Assembly: GCA_020632995.1 (NCBI GenBank)
Contig: JACKEN010000015.1
Coordinates: forward strand, 1 to 64,000
DNA: 64,000 bases
Reading direction: 5' to 3'
Source of the DNA: Deltaproteobacteria bacterium
Lineage (GTDB): Bacteria > Myxococcota > Kuafuiibacteriia > Kuafuiibacteriales > Kuafuiibacteriaceae
The notes beneath the pieces are model-generated. The model ran no database searches and was not told the DNA's origin. It worked only from the letters and a program-made list of their open reading frames with translations. Below, piece after piece: positions 25,790 through 34,908 of this stretch; positions within the stretch are counted from its first letter, which is position 1; the number at the start of each line of letters is the position of its first letter. A program made the position numbers and the translations under genes.

Positions 25790-27226
25790 TCAGGGGGGCA
25801 ACAGCTCCAGTGATCTCTTGCACTCCCTCCCGTTGGGGCCAGAGGAGTTGCAGCGCAGGAAGGCGGCGCGCGCGGACTCCACGTCGCCGAGGGCCGCGTA
25901 GGCGAGCCCCGCGCGCAGGTGGCACTGCGCGCTGTGCTCCGGCGACACCTGCTCGCGGATCTGCTCGTTCTGCTCGCAGTTCTTGGAGAAGTCCTCGCAC
26001 GCCTGAATCGTAGTCTCCGGGTGCTTCGCGTCCTGAGACACCTGGGCGAGGGTCAGATAGCCGAGACAGAAGTATGGGCGCTTGAGCAGCAGGTTATCGA
26101 GGCGCTTCTCGGCCTCGGCCAGGCGCCCCTGGCAGGCCAGCGCCCGGGCCAGGTTGTGCTCGGCGTACTCGGGCGTCACGTAGAAGATGTCCTTGAGCAC
26201 CTGCTCGAGGAGCTTCTCGGCCTCCGCGCACTGCCCGCGCTCGATCAGCACCACCGCCAGCTCGTTCTTGGGCATGGACCACTTGGCGTCGGCGGCGACC
26301 GCCCGCCGGTAGTAGCCCTCCGCCTCATCGAGGCGGCCGAGGTTCAGGTAGGCCAGCCCCAGGCCTCGGAGCGCGTCGCGGTGCCCCTCGTCCTCCTCGA
26401 TGACCAGGTCGAAGGTCCGGATGGCGTCCACCCAGAGACCACGGGCCAGCTGCTGGTTGCCGAGGTCCACGTGGCTCTCCACCGTCCGCGAGTCGCCCTC
26501 CTGGCCGCCGCCGCTCGACGTGGTGGTGCAGGCGCTCGCGCCGAGGCCGACCGTGGCCAGGACCCCGAACATCGCGAGCAGGCGGCCGAGGCGGCGTCGG
26601 GCGTCCTCGTCCAGGGGCGGCGCCTCGGCCTCGGCGCTTGTGCCGGAGGTCGGGGCGGGCGGGGGCCCGGGGTCAGGCGCCCGCCCCATCATCGGCTCGG
26701 GGCGACCAGAGACGCCGGCGCGTCGGAACAGCTCGGAGTCCGCGTCGCTGAGGCCGCCGAAGAGCGCGTTGGTGTCCAGGCTGGCGAGGCCGGTGGGGGC
26801 GCCCTGCCCGCCGGGGCCCGGCAGGAAGGGGTCCGGCACCCGCATCGGCGGCCGGAACAGCGGGATCCGCGCCATCACCGAGTCCTGCTCGTGGGGCGGC
26901 AGGGTCGCGAAGTGGACGTTGTCCACCAGGAACCCCATGGACTCCACGAAGCGCAGGGCCTCGTCCTCCTCGGCCCGGTAGCCGTCGCGGTCGAGGGCCC
27001 GGGGCTCGGACACGTAGATGACCACCGCCCCGCTCTCCTTCTGCCAGAGGTACACGAAGACCGTGAAGTGCCCCTGATCATTGCGGGTCCCGAGGATGAA
27101 GGCGTACGTCGGCGCCGTCCCGTGGCCCGGGATGTTCACCAGCGGCTGGTTGATGGACTCGAACAGCCCCACCACGTGCTCGCGCCGGGCCGGGATGTGG
27201 CTCAGGGTGGTGTCGACCTTCAGCAT
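25790..27226 (-). CDS. Tgl-like TPR protein fused behind an unknown cytoplasmic domain
   Basis: A 478-aa protein from the ATG at 27226 (MLKVDTTLSHIP). Residues about 1-125 form an unrecognised alpha/beta domain (AFILGTRNDQGHFTVFVYLWQKESGAVVIY). A Pro/Gly-rich linker follows (about 128-205). Then comes what looks exactly like a lipoprotein signal in the middle of the chain: RRRLGRLLAMFGVLATVGLGASAC with Cys233 followed by TTTSSGGG. The rest (about 245-478) is at least five TPR units (GNQQLARGLWVDAIRTFDLV, LAYLNLGRLDEAEGYYRRAV, NLARALACQGRLAEAEKR). The order lipobox plus TPRs matches the Myxococcus Tgl pilotin, which assembles the PilQ secretin. Either the whole is an internally anchored fusion, or a second start before the signal makes the lipoprotein alone. 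Confidence 0.7.
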   Translation of the reverse strand: MLKVDTTLSHIPARREHVVGLFESINQPLVNIPGHGTAPTYAFILGTRNDQGHFTVFVYLWQKESGAVVIYVSEPRALDRDGYRAEEDEALRFVESMGFLVDNVHFATLPPHEQDSVMARIPLFRPPMRVPDPFLPGPGGQGAPTGLASLDTNALFGGLSDADSELFRRAGVSGRPEPMMGRAPDPGPPPAPTSGTSAEAEAPPLDEDARRRLGRLLAMFGVLATVGLGASACTTTSSGGGQEGDSRTVESHVDLGNQQLARGLWVDAIRTFDLVIEEDEGHRDALRGLGLAYLNLGRLDEAEGYYRRAVAADAKWSMPKNELAVVLIERGQCAEAEKLLEQVLKDIFYVTPEYAEHNLARALACQGRLAEAEKRLDNLLLKRPYFCLGYLTLAQVSQDAKHPETTIQACEDFSKNCEQNEQIREQVSPEHSAQCHLRAGLAYAALGDVESARAAFLRCNSSGPNGRECKRSLELLPP

Positions 27227-27387
27227 CCCCAACTAGCCATTATCAGCCCTCCCGGAGCCGGTCACCTGGGGAAACGGAGCTTGCGGCGCAGGGGCACAGG
27301 GCCCGGACGCCGTGCGGGCCCGCCGCCGACCAGGGGTTCCACGCGGCGCGGGTGGCGGTGGCGCGGGGCGCGGGCTAGAGGTGCTGG

Positions 27388-28338
27388 GTGCGCCGCGAGC
27401 TCCCCTCCCTCACCGAGTCCCTGGGGCTCCACCCGCTGCCGGAGCGCCTGCGCCAGGCCAAGGTGGCGCTGGCGGGGGCGGAGGACCTCCCCAAGTCCCG
27501 CTTCGACCTGAGCAGCCTCTCCCTGCTGGCCCCGCGCCTCGCCCTGCCCTTGTGGCGCGGCCGCTTCAAGTACCCGCGCCGGGTCATCCTCACCAACCTC
27601 TTCAACCACACGCAGACCCCGATCGAGGACGGGTGGTCGGTGCGCCGCACCCAGACCGAGGACTTCCGCGGGCGCAAGCTGACCTACGACAGCCACAACG
27701 GCACCGACCTCTCCATCCCGCGCGGCACCACCGTGGTCGCCCCCGCCGCAGGCTACGTTGCGCGCATCTTCGCCGAGTTCAACCGGGGCGGCCTCAAGCT
27801 GATGCTGGACCACGGCGACGGGCTCACCACCTGCTCCGCCCACCTCGCCCGGGTCCTGGTGCGGGAGGGAGACCGGGTGAGGCTCGGCCAGCCGGTGGCC
27901 ATCTCGGGCTACAGCGGCCTCGACGGCGCCGCCACCTTCCCCTGGGGCATCCCGCACGTGCACTTCAACGTCTGGCTGGACGGGGTGCCGGTGGACCCGT
28001 TCCCAGTCGCGGGGGAGGAGAGCCTCTGGGTCGGTGGGCACCCTACCCCAGCCCCGAGCGCGAGCCCGGACGCGCCCTATGCGCCCCCTGCCTTCGACCC
28101 CGCTGCCCTCGACCGAGCGCTGGCTGGCTGCCGAACAGCCGAAGTGCAGGCCCGCCTGCTCGCGATCGAGGACATCGCGCAACGCGGCCTGCACCTGATC
28201 AGCGAGCGCAACTACTACCCCACCCGCTTCGAGGACAGGGATGGCATCTACGCCGAGCGCCACCCACGGCGCCCGCGGCTCCACCTGCCCTTCTCGGAGG
28301 CGGACGTCGACGGCGCGGACTTCTCGGACGAGCTGTGA
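27388..28338 (+). CDS. M23-family (LytM-like) zinc metallopeptidase
   Basis: A 316-aa protein starting at a GTG. The M23 core spans about 98-205 with all zinc ligands: H103 and D107 (SHNGTDLS), the second-sphere H152 (SAHL) and H190/H192 (PHVHFNVW). The fold usually cleaves peptidoglycan cross-bridges. There is no signal peptide or TM helix at the N-terminus (MRRELPSLTESLGLHPLPERL), so export is unexplained; a cytoplasmic role or a non-classical route must be considered. The C-terminal ~110 residues are an unconserved Pro/Asp-rich extension. It converges on ftsZ across a strong terminator and is divergent from the Tgl-like gene, so it is transcribed alone. Confidence 0.85.
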   Translation: MRRELPSLTESLGLHPLPERLRQAKVALAGAEDLPKSRFDLSSLSLLAPRLALPLWRGRFKYPRRVILTNLFNHTQTPIEDGWSVRRTQTEDFRGRKLTYDSHNGTDLSIPRGTTVVAPAAGYVARIFAEFNRGGLKLMLDHGDGLTTCSAHLARVLVREGDRVRLGQPVAISGYSGLDGAATFPWGIPHVHFNVWLDGVPVDPFPVAGEESLWVGGHPTPAPSASPDAPYAPPAFDPAALDRALAGCRTAEVQARLLAIEDIAQRGLHLISERNYYPTRFEDRDGIYAERHPRRPRLHLPFSEADVDGADFSDEL

Positions 28339-28350
28339 ACGGGGAGAGGT

Positions 28351-28386
28351 GGCTCCCAGCGGGGGGTCGGGTCCCCGCTGGGAGCC
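28351..28386. terminator. Bidirectional terminator between M23 peptidase gene and ftsZ
   Basis: A perfect 14-bp stem: GGCTCCCAGCGGGG (28351-28364) pairs with CCCCGCTGGGAGCC (28373-28386) around an 8-nt loop. It lies 12 nt after the peptidase stop and 66 nt beyond the ftsZ stop, so it probably ends the whole dcw transcript as well as the peptidase mRNA. No T-run follows on either strand, as is common in such GC-rich genomes. Confidence 0.75.
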
Positions 28387-28452
28387 GGAGATGCGGGACC
28401 CCCGGCGCTCCGGGTCGGGGAGGGTGCCGGGGGCCCGCCTCGTGCGGGGTGA

Positions 28453-29622
<1,170 letters not shown>

Positions 29623-29652
29623 TTGGCTAACCCCTTCGCAACGCGCCCCGGC

Positions 29653-30879
29653 CTAGAAAAAGTCTCCCAGCCAGTTTGAAATCTTCTTGGTGGTCCGCTG
29701 GTACAGACTGGACTCCACGCGGCGCCCCTTCCCCAGCGAGAGCTCCTTGGCTCCGTACTGCACCAGCCCCACCGCTGTGGCGTAAGCAGGGCTCCTCACC
29801 ACGTCCACCAGCCCCCCGATGCCCTTCGGCTGACCGAACCGAATTGGGAGCCCCAGGACGTCTTCTGCGATCTCCTCGATTCCAGAAAGCTGAGCGGACC
29901 CGCCGGTCACCACGACGCCGCTCGCGAGCAGATCCTCGTACGCGGTGTTTCGAATCTCTTCCCGCACCAGCTGGAAGATCTCCTCCACTCGCGCCTCGAT
30001 GATCTCGCACAGGATCTGCCGAGAGAGGGTCCGCGGCCGGCGACCACCCACCGACGGCACCTCGATCATGTCCTCCGGCGGCACCTGCTCCACCAGGGCG
30101 CAGCCGTAGCGCTGCTTGATCTGCTCGGCCTCCTCCTGGGGCGTCCGGATCCCCAGGGCGATGTCGGTGGTCAGGTGGTTCCCGCCCAGCGGCAGCACCG
30201 AGGTGTGCACGATCGCCCCCTCCGAGAAGATGGCGATGTCCGCGGTGCCCCCGCCGATGTCGACCAGGCAGACCCCGAGGTCCTTCTCGTCCTCGGTGAG
30301 CACCGCCTCGGCCGAGGCCAGCTGCTGCAGCACGATGGACTGCACGTCGAGCCCGGTGCGGTTCGCGCACTTGATGATGTTCTGGGCCGAGGTGGCGGCC
30401 GCGGTCACGATGTGGACCTTGGCCTCCAGCCGCACCCCGTGCATCCCCTCCGGCTCCTTGATGCCGTCCTGGTCATCGATGATGAACTCCTGCGGCAGGA
30501 TGTGGATGACCTCCCGGTCCATCGGGATCGCCACCGCCTTGGCCGCGTCGATCACCCGCGCCACGTCGGCGGGGTGGATCTCACCCTCCTTCACCGCCAC
30601 GATGCCGTGGCTGTTGAAGCCGCGGATGTGCCCGCCGGAGATGCCGGTGTAGACGCTGGTGATCTCGCACCCCGCCATCAGCTCGGCCTCCTCCACCGCG
30701 CGCTGGATGGACTCCACGGTGGACGCGATGTTGATCACCACGCCCTTGCGGAGCCCCTTCGAGGGGGCCTGGCCGATGCCGATGATGTCGATGCCCTCGT
30801 GCGTCACCTCGCCCACGATGGCCACGATCTTGGTCGTGCCTATGTCGAGCCCGACGACGATGTTGTCCTTCCTTGCCAT
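29653..30879 (-). CDS. ftsA: Cell division protein FtsA
   Basis: A 408-aa actin-like ATPase that tethers FtsZ to the membrane and recruits later divisome proteins. It opens with VGLDIGTTKIVAIVGEV (phosphate 1), followed by the FtsA-specific 1C domain (about 80-160) and phosphate 2 (LVDIGGGTADIAIF). The adenosine motif VVVTGGSAQLSGIEEIAE also fits. The C-terminus RTTKKISNWLGDFF is the expected amphipathic membrane-targeting helix. It begins 2 nt after the ftsQ stop. Length and motifs are standard. Confidence 0.97.
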   Translation of the reverse strand: MARKDNIVVGLDIGTTKIVAIVGEVTHEGIDIIGIGQAPSKGLRKGVVINIASTVESIQRAVEEAELMAGCEITSVYTGISGGHIRGFNSHGIVAVKEGEIHPADVARVIDAAKAVAIPMDREVIHILPQEFIIDDQDGIKEPEGMHGVRLEAKVHIVTAAATSAQNIIKCANRTGLDVQSIVLQQLASAEAVLTEDEKDLGVCLVDIGGGTADIAIFSEGAIVHTSVLPLGGNHLTTDIALGIRTPQEEAEQIKQRYGCALVEQVPPEDMIEVPSVGGRRPRTLSRQILCEIIEARVEEIFQLVREEIRNTAYEDLLASGVVVTGGSAQLSGIEEIAEDVLGLPIRFGQPKGIGGLVDVVRSPAYATAVGLVQYGAKELSLGKGRRVESSLYQRTTKKISNWLGDFF

Positions 30880-30881
30880 GG

Positions 30882-31853
30882 CTAGTCCCCTTCAACCGCG
30901 CGCCGCGCCAGGCCCTCGGGCCTCGAGCTCTCGTCCGTCACCCTCGGCGCCGCCGCGGCCCGCGCAGCTCCCGAGGACACCTCCTGTCGACGCGCCAGCC
31001 GCGCCACCACCCGCTCCGGGCGCCGCTCCCCGCTCAGCGTGATGCGGGAGGCGAGCACGCCGCGCTCCCGCAGGCTGGACTGCACGACCGCCAGCCGCCG
31101 GAGCTTCTCTTCGAAGGGCGCGTGCCCGACCTCGACCCGGGCCTCGTCGTCCCGGAGCACGAAGGACAGCCCCATGACCGGATCCACGTGGACCTCGGCC
31201 ACCTGCTCGGCCCCGCCGCCCCGGACCGCGGACACCGCGTCGAGGAGCGCGACCGCCTCCTCGAGGAGGGCGCGCGCCGCCGGATCGTCGGCCTCGACCT
31301 GAGCCCGCTCCAACCCGGTCACCACCGGCAGCACCTCCCGCTCGCCCGGGGCGTAGCGCTTCACCACCTCGCCCGAGGCGTCGGCGTAGTAGAGGTGGTC
31401 GAGGGCCACCATCAGCGCGGGCTGGTGCTCACGCACCGTCACCCGCACCCCGCGAGGGAAGCGCCGCTCGACCTGGGCGGCCGCCACCCACGGGTGGGCC
31501 TCCACCGCCTCGGCCACGCGGTCCACGTCCACGTCGAAGATGTTCAGCCCGCGCCGCAGCCCCGACAGCCGCAACAGGGACTCCTCGCTCGCCCGCCCCG
31601 CGCCGACCACCTCGATGGTGTCGAGCGCGAAGCGCGGGCTCTTGTGCGCCCAGCGGCGCGCCTGGTGGGCGCCGTAGCCCAACCCACCGAGGAGCGCCGC
31701 GCCGAGCACGAGCCCGCCCACCACGCGGAGGCCCTGCAAGGTCGATTGACGGCGGCTCCCCTTCTTGCGGTTGCCGCGGCCCTTCTTGACCCCGCGCACC
31801 GAGGCGCGATCCACGAGGGAGCTCGTGCGGACGATGCTCTCTTTCGTGCCCAT
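30882..31853 (-). CDS. ftsQ: Cell division protein FtsQ (DivIB)
   Basis: A 323-aa bitopic protein. A cytoplasmic tail of ~40 residues rich in Lys/Arg (VKKGRGNRKKGSRRQS) is followed by one TM (about 43-62, LRVVGGLVLGAALLGGLGYG). Next is a POTRA domain (about 75-145; ALDTIEVVGAGRASEESLLRLSGL, NIFDVDVDRVAEAVEAHPWV, RRFPRGVRVTVREHQPA), then the FtsQ/DivIB beta domain. The C-terminal ~45 residues are a disordered extension. FtsQ links FtsL/FtsB to FtsW/FtsI. It is separated from murC by a 536-bp noncoding gap, so ftsQAZ probably has its own promoter in that gap, although I cannot point to one. Confidence 0.95.
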   Translation of the reverse strand: MGTKESIVRTSSLVDRASVRGVKKGRGNRKKGSRRQSTLQGLRVVGGLVLGAALLGGLGYGAHQARRWAHKSPRFALDTIEVVGAGRASEESLLRLSGLRRGLNIFDVDVDRVAEAVEAHPWVAAAQVERRFPRGVRVTVREHQPALMVALDHLYYADASGEVVKRYAPGEREVLPVVTGLERAQVEADDPAARALLEEAVALLDAVSAVRGGGAEQVAEVHVDPVMGLSFVLRDDEARVEVGHAPFEEKLRRLAVVQSSLRERGVLASRITLSGERRPERVVARLARRQEVSSGAARAAAAPRVTDESSRPEGLARRAVEGD

Positions 31854-32389
31854 GCCTCAGCGCCTCCTCGTTCGCCCCTGCAGTTTTCGCCCCTCGGGGC
31901 TCGGATGGGGCACGCGGCCCACTCCACTGCAAGATAGCGTCATCCGATCCCTGCCGCCATGTGGGCCCAGGAGATCGGCGTCTTCGAGCTCGTTATGAGC
32001 CCAAGTCACGGGGGCACTTTCGGAAAAGATCGACAGCAAGTGAGCTTGACGAACGAGGTCTCTCATCGTCCCACCCGACGCGCTGTCGGTCTCAGGATCT
32101 CAACCCGATACGCACACTGTCACACCTCGCGAACTACGAGGTGATCTTCAGCAGCTACCACCAGATTGTGACGTGAGAGCCCCGACCCGGACGTCTCGAC
32201 CAGAGGGACCCTATCCGATGTTCGATCCGCTCGCCAGTACCGAAAGTTGATTTGCAGAAAAAAATCTGCATGGGCGCGTGAGATCTTCGACTACACCCAA
32301 CTTGAGATCAGATCATCTCGAAAGAATCATGAACCGGGCAGATCGATCCCGTTCACGATCCCGAGCAGATCAGCGAGGCGATCTGCAGA
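31854..32389. other. 536-bp AT-richer, GATC-dense noncoding gap inside the dcw cluster
   Basis: This gap lies between murC and ftsQ, where murB and ddl sit in many dcw clusters. By eye it is near 50-55 percent GC, against about 70 percent or more around it, and I find no convincing gene on either strand. GATC occurs 16 times in 31946-32416, ten of them in 32282-32416. CAGATC recurs at 32309, 32339, 32366 and 32386. GATCTGCAGATC (32380-32391) is a perfect palindrome overlapping the murC stop. TGCAGA-AAAAAA-TCTGCA (32253-32270) is a small hairpin. It may carry a murC terminator and an ftsQ promoter, but no clear -35/-10 pair was found. Confidence 0.6.
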
Positions 32390-33823
32390 TCAGTTTTCTG
32401 GGCCCGTCGCTCGATCTCGCAAGGCAGCCGTCAACGCTCTCCCCACCCGACCGATGTCTCCCGCCCCGAAGGCGATGACGAGGTCCTGGGGCTGTACCAT
32501 CTGGGCCAGGTGCTCCACCACGGCCTCCACCGAGGCCACCGCGCTCACGTCTCGATGACCGCGCGCGGCGATCGCCGAGACCACCGCGTGGTGGTCCACC
32601 CCCGAGATCGGGGCCTCACCCGCCGCGTACACCGGCGCCACCACCAACACCTCGGCGTCGTTGAAGGCGGTGGCGAAGTCGTCGAGGAGCGCGTGGGTCC
32701 GCGTGTAGCGGTGCGGCTGGAACGCCACCACCACCCGTCGATCCGGGTAGGCCTGCCGCGCGCCGCGCAGGGTGGCGCGGATCTCGGCCGGGTGATGGCC
32801 GTAGTCGTCCACCACCATCACCCCGCCCACCTCGCCGCGCACCGTGAAGCGGCGCTCCACCCCGTCGAACTCCGCCAGCCCGACCCGGATGGCGTCGTCC
32901 GACACCCCGAGCTCCTCCGCCACCGCGAGCACCGCGAGGGCGTTCTGCACGTTGTGCGCGCCGAGCATCTGGAGCTCGAAGCGGCCGGCGGGCTGCCCCC
33001 GCCGCACCAGCTCGAAGGAGGTGCGCGGCCCGTCGAAGGTCACGTGCCGGGCCTGGAGCTCGGCCTGGGGGTTCATCCCGTAGGTCACCACCCGGCGCTC
33101 CACCCGGGGCAGGAGGGCCTGCACCTCGGGGTGGTCCACGCAGAGCACCGCCAGCCCGTAGAAGGGGATGCGGTTCACGAAGTCCACGAAGGTCTGGCGG
33201 ATCTGGTCCATCCCGCCCGCGTAGTGGTCCAGGTGCTCCGGATCGATGTTGGTCACCACCGCGATGGTGGGGCTCAGGTGGAGGAAGGAGCCGTCCGACT
33301 CGTCGGCCTCCGCCACCAGGTAGGGGCCCTGCCCCAGCTTGGCGGTGGTGCCGAGCTTGTTGACCTTGCCCCCCACCACCACGGTCGGGTCGAGGCCGGC
33401 GTGGCCGAGCACCGCCGCCACCATCGAGGTGACGGTGGTCTTGCCGTGGGTGCCCCCGATCGCCACCCCGAACTTCATCCGCATCAGCTCGGCCAGCATC
33501 TCGGCCCGGCGGATCACCGGGATCTTCTGGCGCCGGGCCTCCTGCAGCTCGGGGTTGTCGGCCTTGATGGCGGAGGACACCACCACGACGTCGACCCCCT
33601 CGACGTTGGCCCCCGCGTGCCCCAGGCGCACGTCGCAACCCAGGCTGACGAGGCGCTCGGTGGTCTCGGAGCCCTTCGCGTCCGAGCCCCGCACCTGGTA
33701 GCCCAGGTTCACCAGCACCTCGGCGATGCCGCTCATCCCGATGCCCCCGATGCCCACGAAGTGGATCAGCCGGGTGCGCCGCACCATCCCCACGTGGGTG
33801 CCCGTCGACCGCAGATCGCTCAT
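32390..33823 (-). CDS. murC: UDP-N-acetylmuramate--L-alanine ligase
   Basis: A 477-aa cytoplasmic Mur ligase that adds the first amino acid, L-Ala, to UDP-MurNAc. Domain 1 has IHFVGIGGIGMSGIAEVL (Rossmann-like), domain 2 the ATP loop GGTHGKTT and EADESDGSFL, and domain 3 NVQNALAVLAVAEELG with DDYGHHPAEI and FQPHRYTRT. The ATG at 33823 overlaps the murG stop by one base (TGATG), supporting translational coupling. The frame open upstream lies over murG and is spurious. It is the last gene before the 536-bp gap. Confidence 0.97.
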   Translation of the reverse strand: MSDLRSTGTHVGMVRRTRLIHFVGIGGIGMSGIAEVLVNLGYQVRGSDAKGSETTERLVSLGCDVRLGHAGANVEGVDVVVVSSAIKADNPELQEARRQKIPVIRRAEMLAELMRMKFGVAIGGTHGKTTVTSMVAAVLGHAGLDPTVVVGGKVNKLGTTAKLGQGPYLVAEADESDGSFLHLSPTIAVVTNIDPEHLDHYAGGMDQIRQTFVDFVNRIPFYGLAVLCVDHPEVQALLPRVERRVVTYGMNPQAELQARHVTFDGPRTSFELVRRGQPAGRFELQMLGAHNVQNALAVLAVAEELGVSDDAIRVGLAEFDGVERRFTVRGEVGGVMVVDDYGHHPAEIRATLRGARQAYPDRRVVVAFQPHRYTRTHALLDDFATAFNDAEVLVVAPVYAAGEAPISGVDHHAVVSAIAARGHRDVSAVASVEAVVEHLAQMVQPQDLVIAFGAGDIGRVGRALTAALRDRATGPEN

Positions 33824-34908
33824 CAGCGCCTCTCCACCAGCTCGAAGCAGGCGTCCACGATCTCGCGCGCCGCCTCGGGCCGCCCGGCGCGGCTCGCCGC
33901 CTGCTCCATCCGGGCCAGTCGGTCCTTGTCCTTGGCGAGCGAGATCATCGCGTCGGCCAGCCGCCTGCCGTCCAGGTTGCGCTCCACCAGCATCAGCGCC
34001 GCCCCCGCGTCGACCATGCTCCGCGCGTTGAGCTCCTGGTGGTTGTCCGCCGCGTAGGGGTACGGGATGAGGATGGAGGCCTTCTTCGCCACCATCACCT
34101 CGGCCAGGGTGGTCGCCCCGGCCCGGCACACCACCAGGTCCGCCCGACGGTACGCGTCGCTCATGTCCTCGATGAACGCGTGGACCTCGGCCTTCACCCC
34201 GATCTCGGCGTAGCCGCGGCGCACCAGCTCCTCGTCCTTGGCCCCGGTCTGGTGGACGATCACCACCTCGTCCTCCACCTCGGCCAGGTGGCTCGCCGCC
34301 TCGACCATGCGCAGGTTGAGGGCGTGGGCCCCCTGGGAGCCGCCCAGGACCAGGATGTTGAAGCGCCCGTTGGGCTCGATGCGGGAGCGCAGGAAGTTGT
34401 CGAGGAGCTGCCGCCGGATGGGGTTGCCGAGGGCGTGCACCTTGCGCCGCGGGAAGTACGGCGAGCTACCCTCGAACATCACGTAGACCGCCCGGACGAA
34501 GCGAGACAGGATCCGGTTCGTCACCCCGGGCACGGTGTTCTGCTCGAGCACCGCGGTGGGGACCCGCATCAGCCACGCGGCGAGGAGCACCGGCCCCGAC
34601 GCGTAGCCGCCCACCCCGAGCGCCACGTCGGGCTTGTAGCGGGCGACGATGCGCATGGACTGCAACAGGGACAGCGGCAGGCGGAAGAGCCCGGCCATCA
34701 GGCGCAGCGGCCCCGAGCCCTTCAGGCCCCGGACCTCCACGAACTCGATGTCGTAGCCCAGCTCGGGCACCACCCGGGCCTCGAGGCCCCGCCGGGTGCC
34801 CACGAAGAGCACCTGGTTGCCCTGGCCCCGGGTGGTGATCTCCTCGGCCAGCGCCACGCCGGGGTACAGGTGCCCACCCGTACCGCCGCCTGCGATCAGG
34901 AACTTCAC
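33823..34908 (-). CDS. murG: Lipid II synthase MurG (UDP-GlcNAc transferase)
   Basis: A 361-aa GT-B glycosyltransferase at the inner face of the membrane that adds GlcNAc to lipid I. It opens with KFLIAGGGTGGHLYPGVALAEE (N-terminal G loop) and has GVGGYASGP, LEQNTVPGVTNRIL, the second G loop LVLGGSQGAHALN and the nucleotide-sugar site CRAGATTLAEVM, followed by PYPYAADNHQELNA. The start is a GTG at 34908 that overlaps the ftsW stop (GTGA, 4 nt). Length matches the family. Confidence 0.97.
   Translation of the reverse strand: MKFLIAGGGTGGHLYPGVALAEEITTRGQGNQVLFVGTRRGLEARVVPELGYDIEFVEVRGLKGSGPLRLMAGLFRLPLSLLQSMRIVARYKPDVALGVGGYASGPVLLAAWLMRVPTAVLEQNTVPGVTNRILSRFVRAVYVMFEGSSPYFPRRKVHALGNPIRRQLLDNFLRSRIEPNGRFNILVLGGSQGAHALNLRMVEAASHLAEVEDEVVIVHQTGAKDEELVRRGYAEIGVKAEVHAFIEDMSDAYRRADLVVCRAGATTLAEVMVAKKASILIPYPYAADNHQELNARSMVDAGAALMLVERNLDGRRLADAMISLAKDKDRLARMEQAASRAGRPEAAREIVDACFELVERR

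Noticed and set aside
31959..32176. Short open frames in the murC-ftsQ gap
   Set aside because: No Shine-Dalgarno, no motif and an amino-acid make-up unlike neighbouring proteins. They are probably chance frames in AT-richer DNA.
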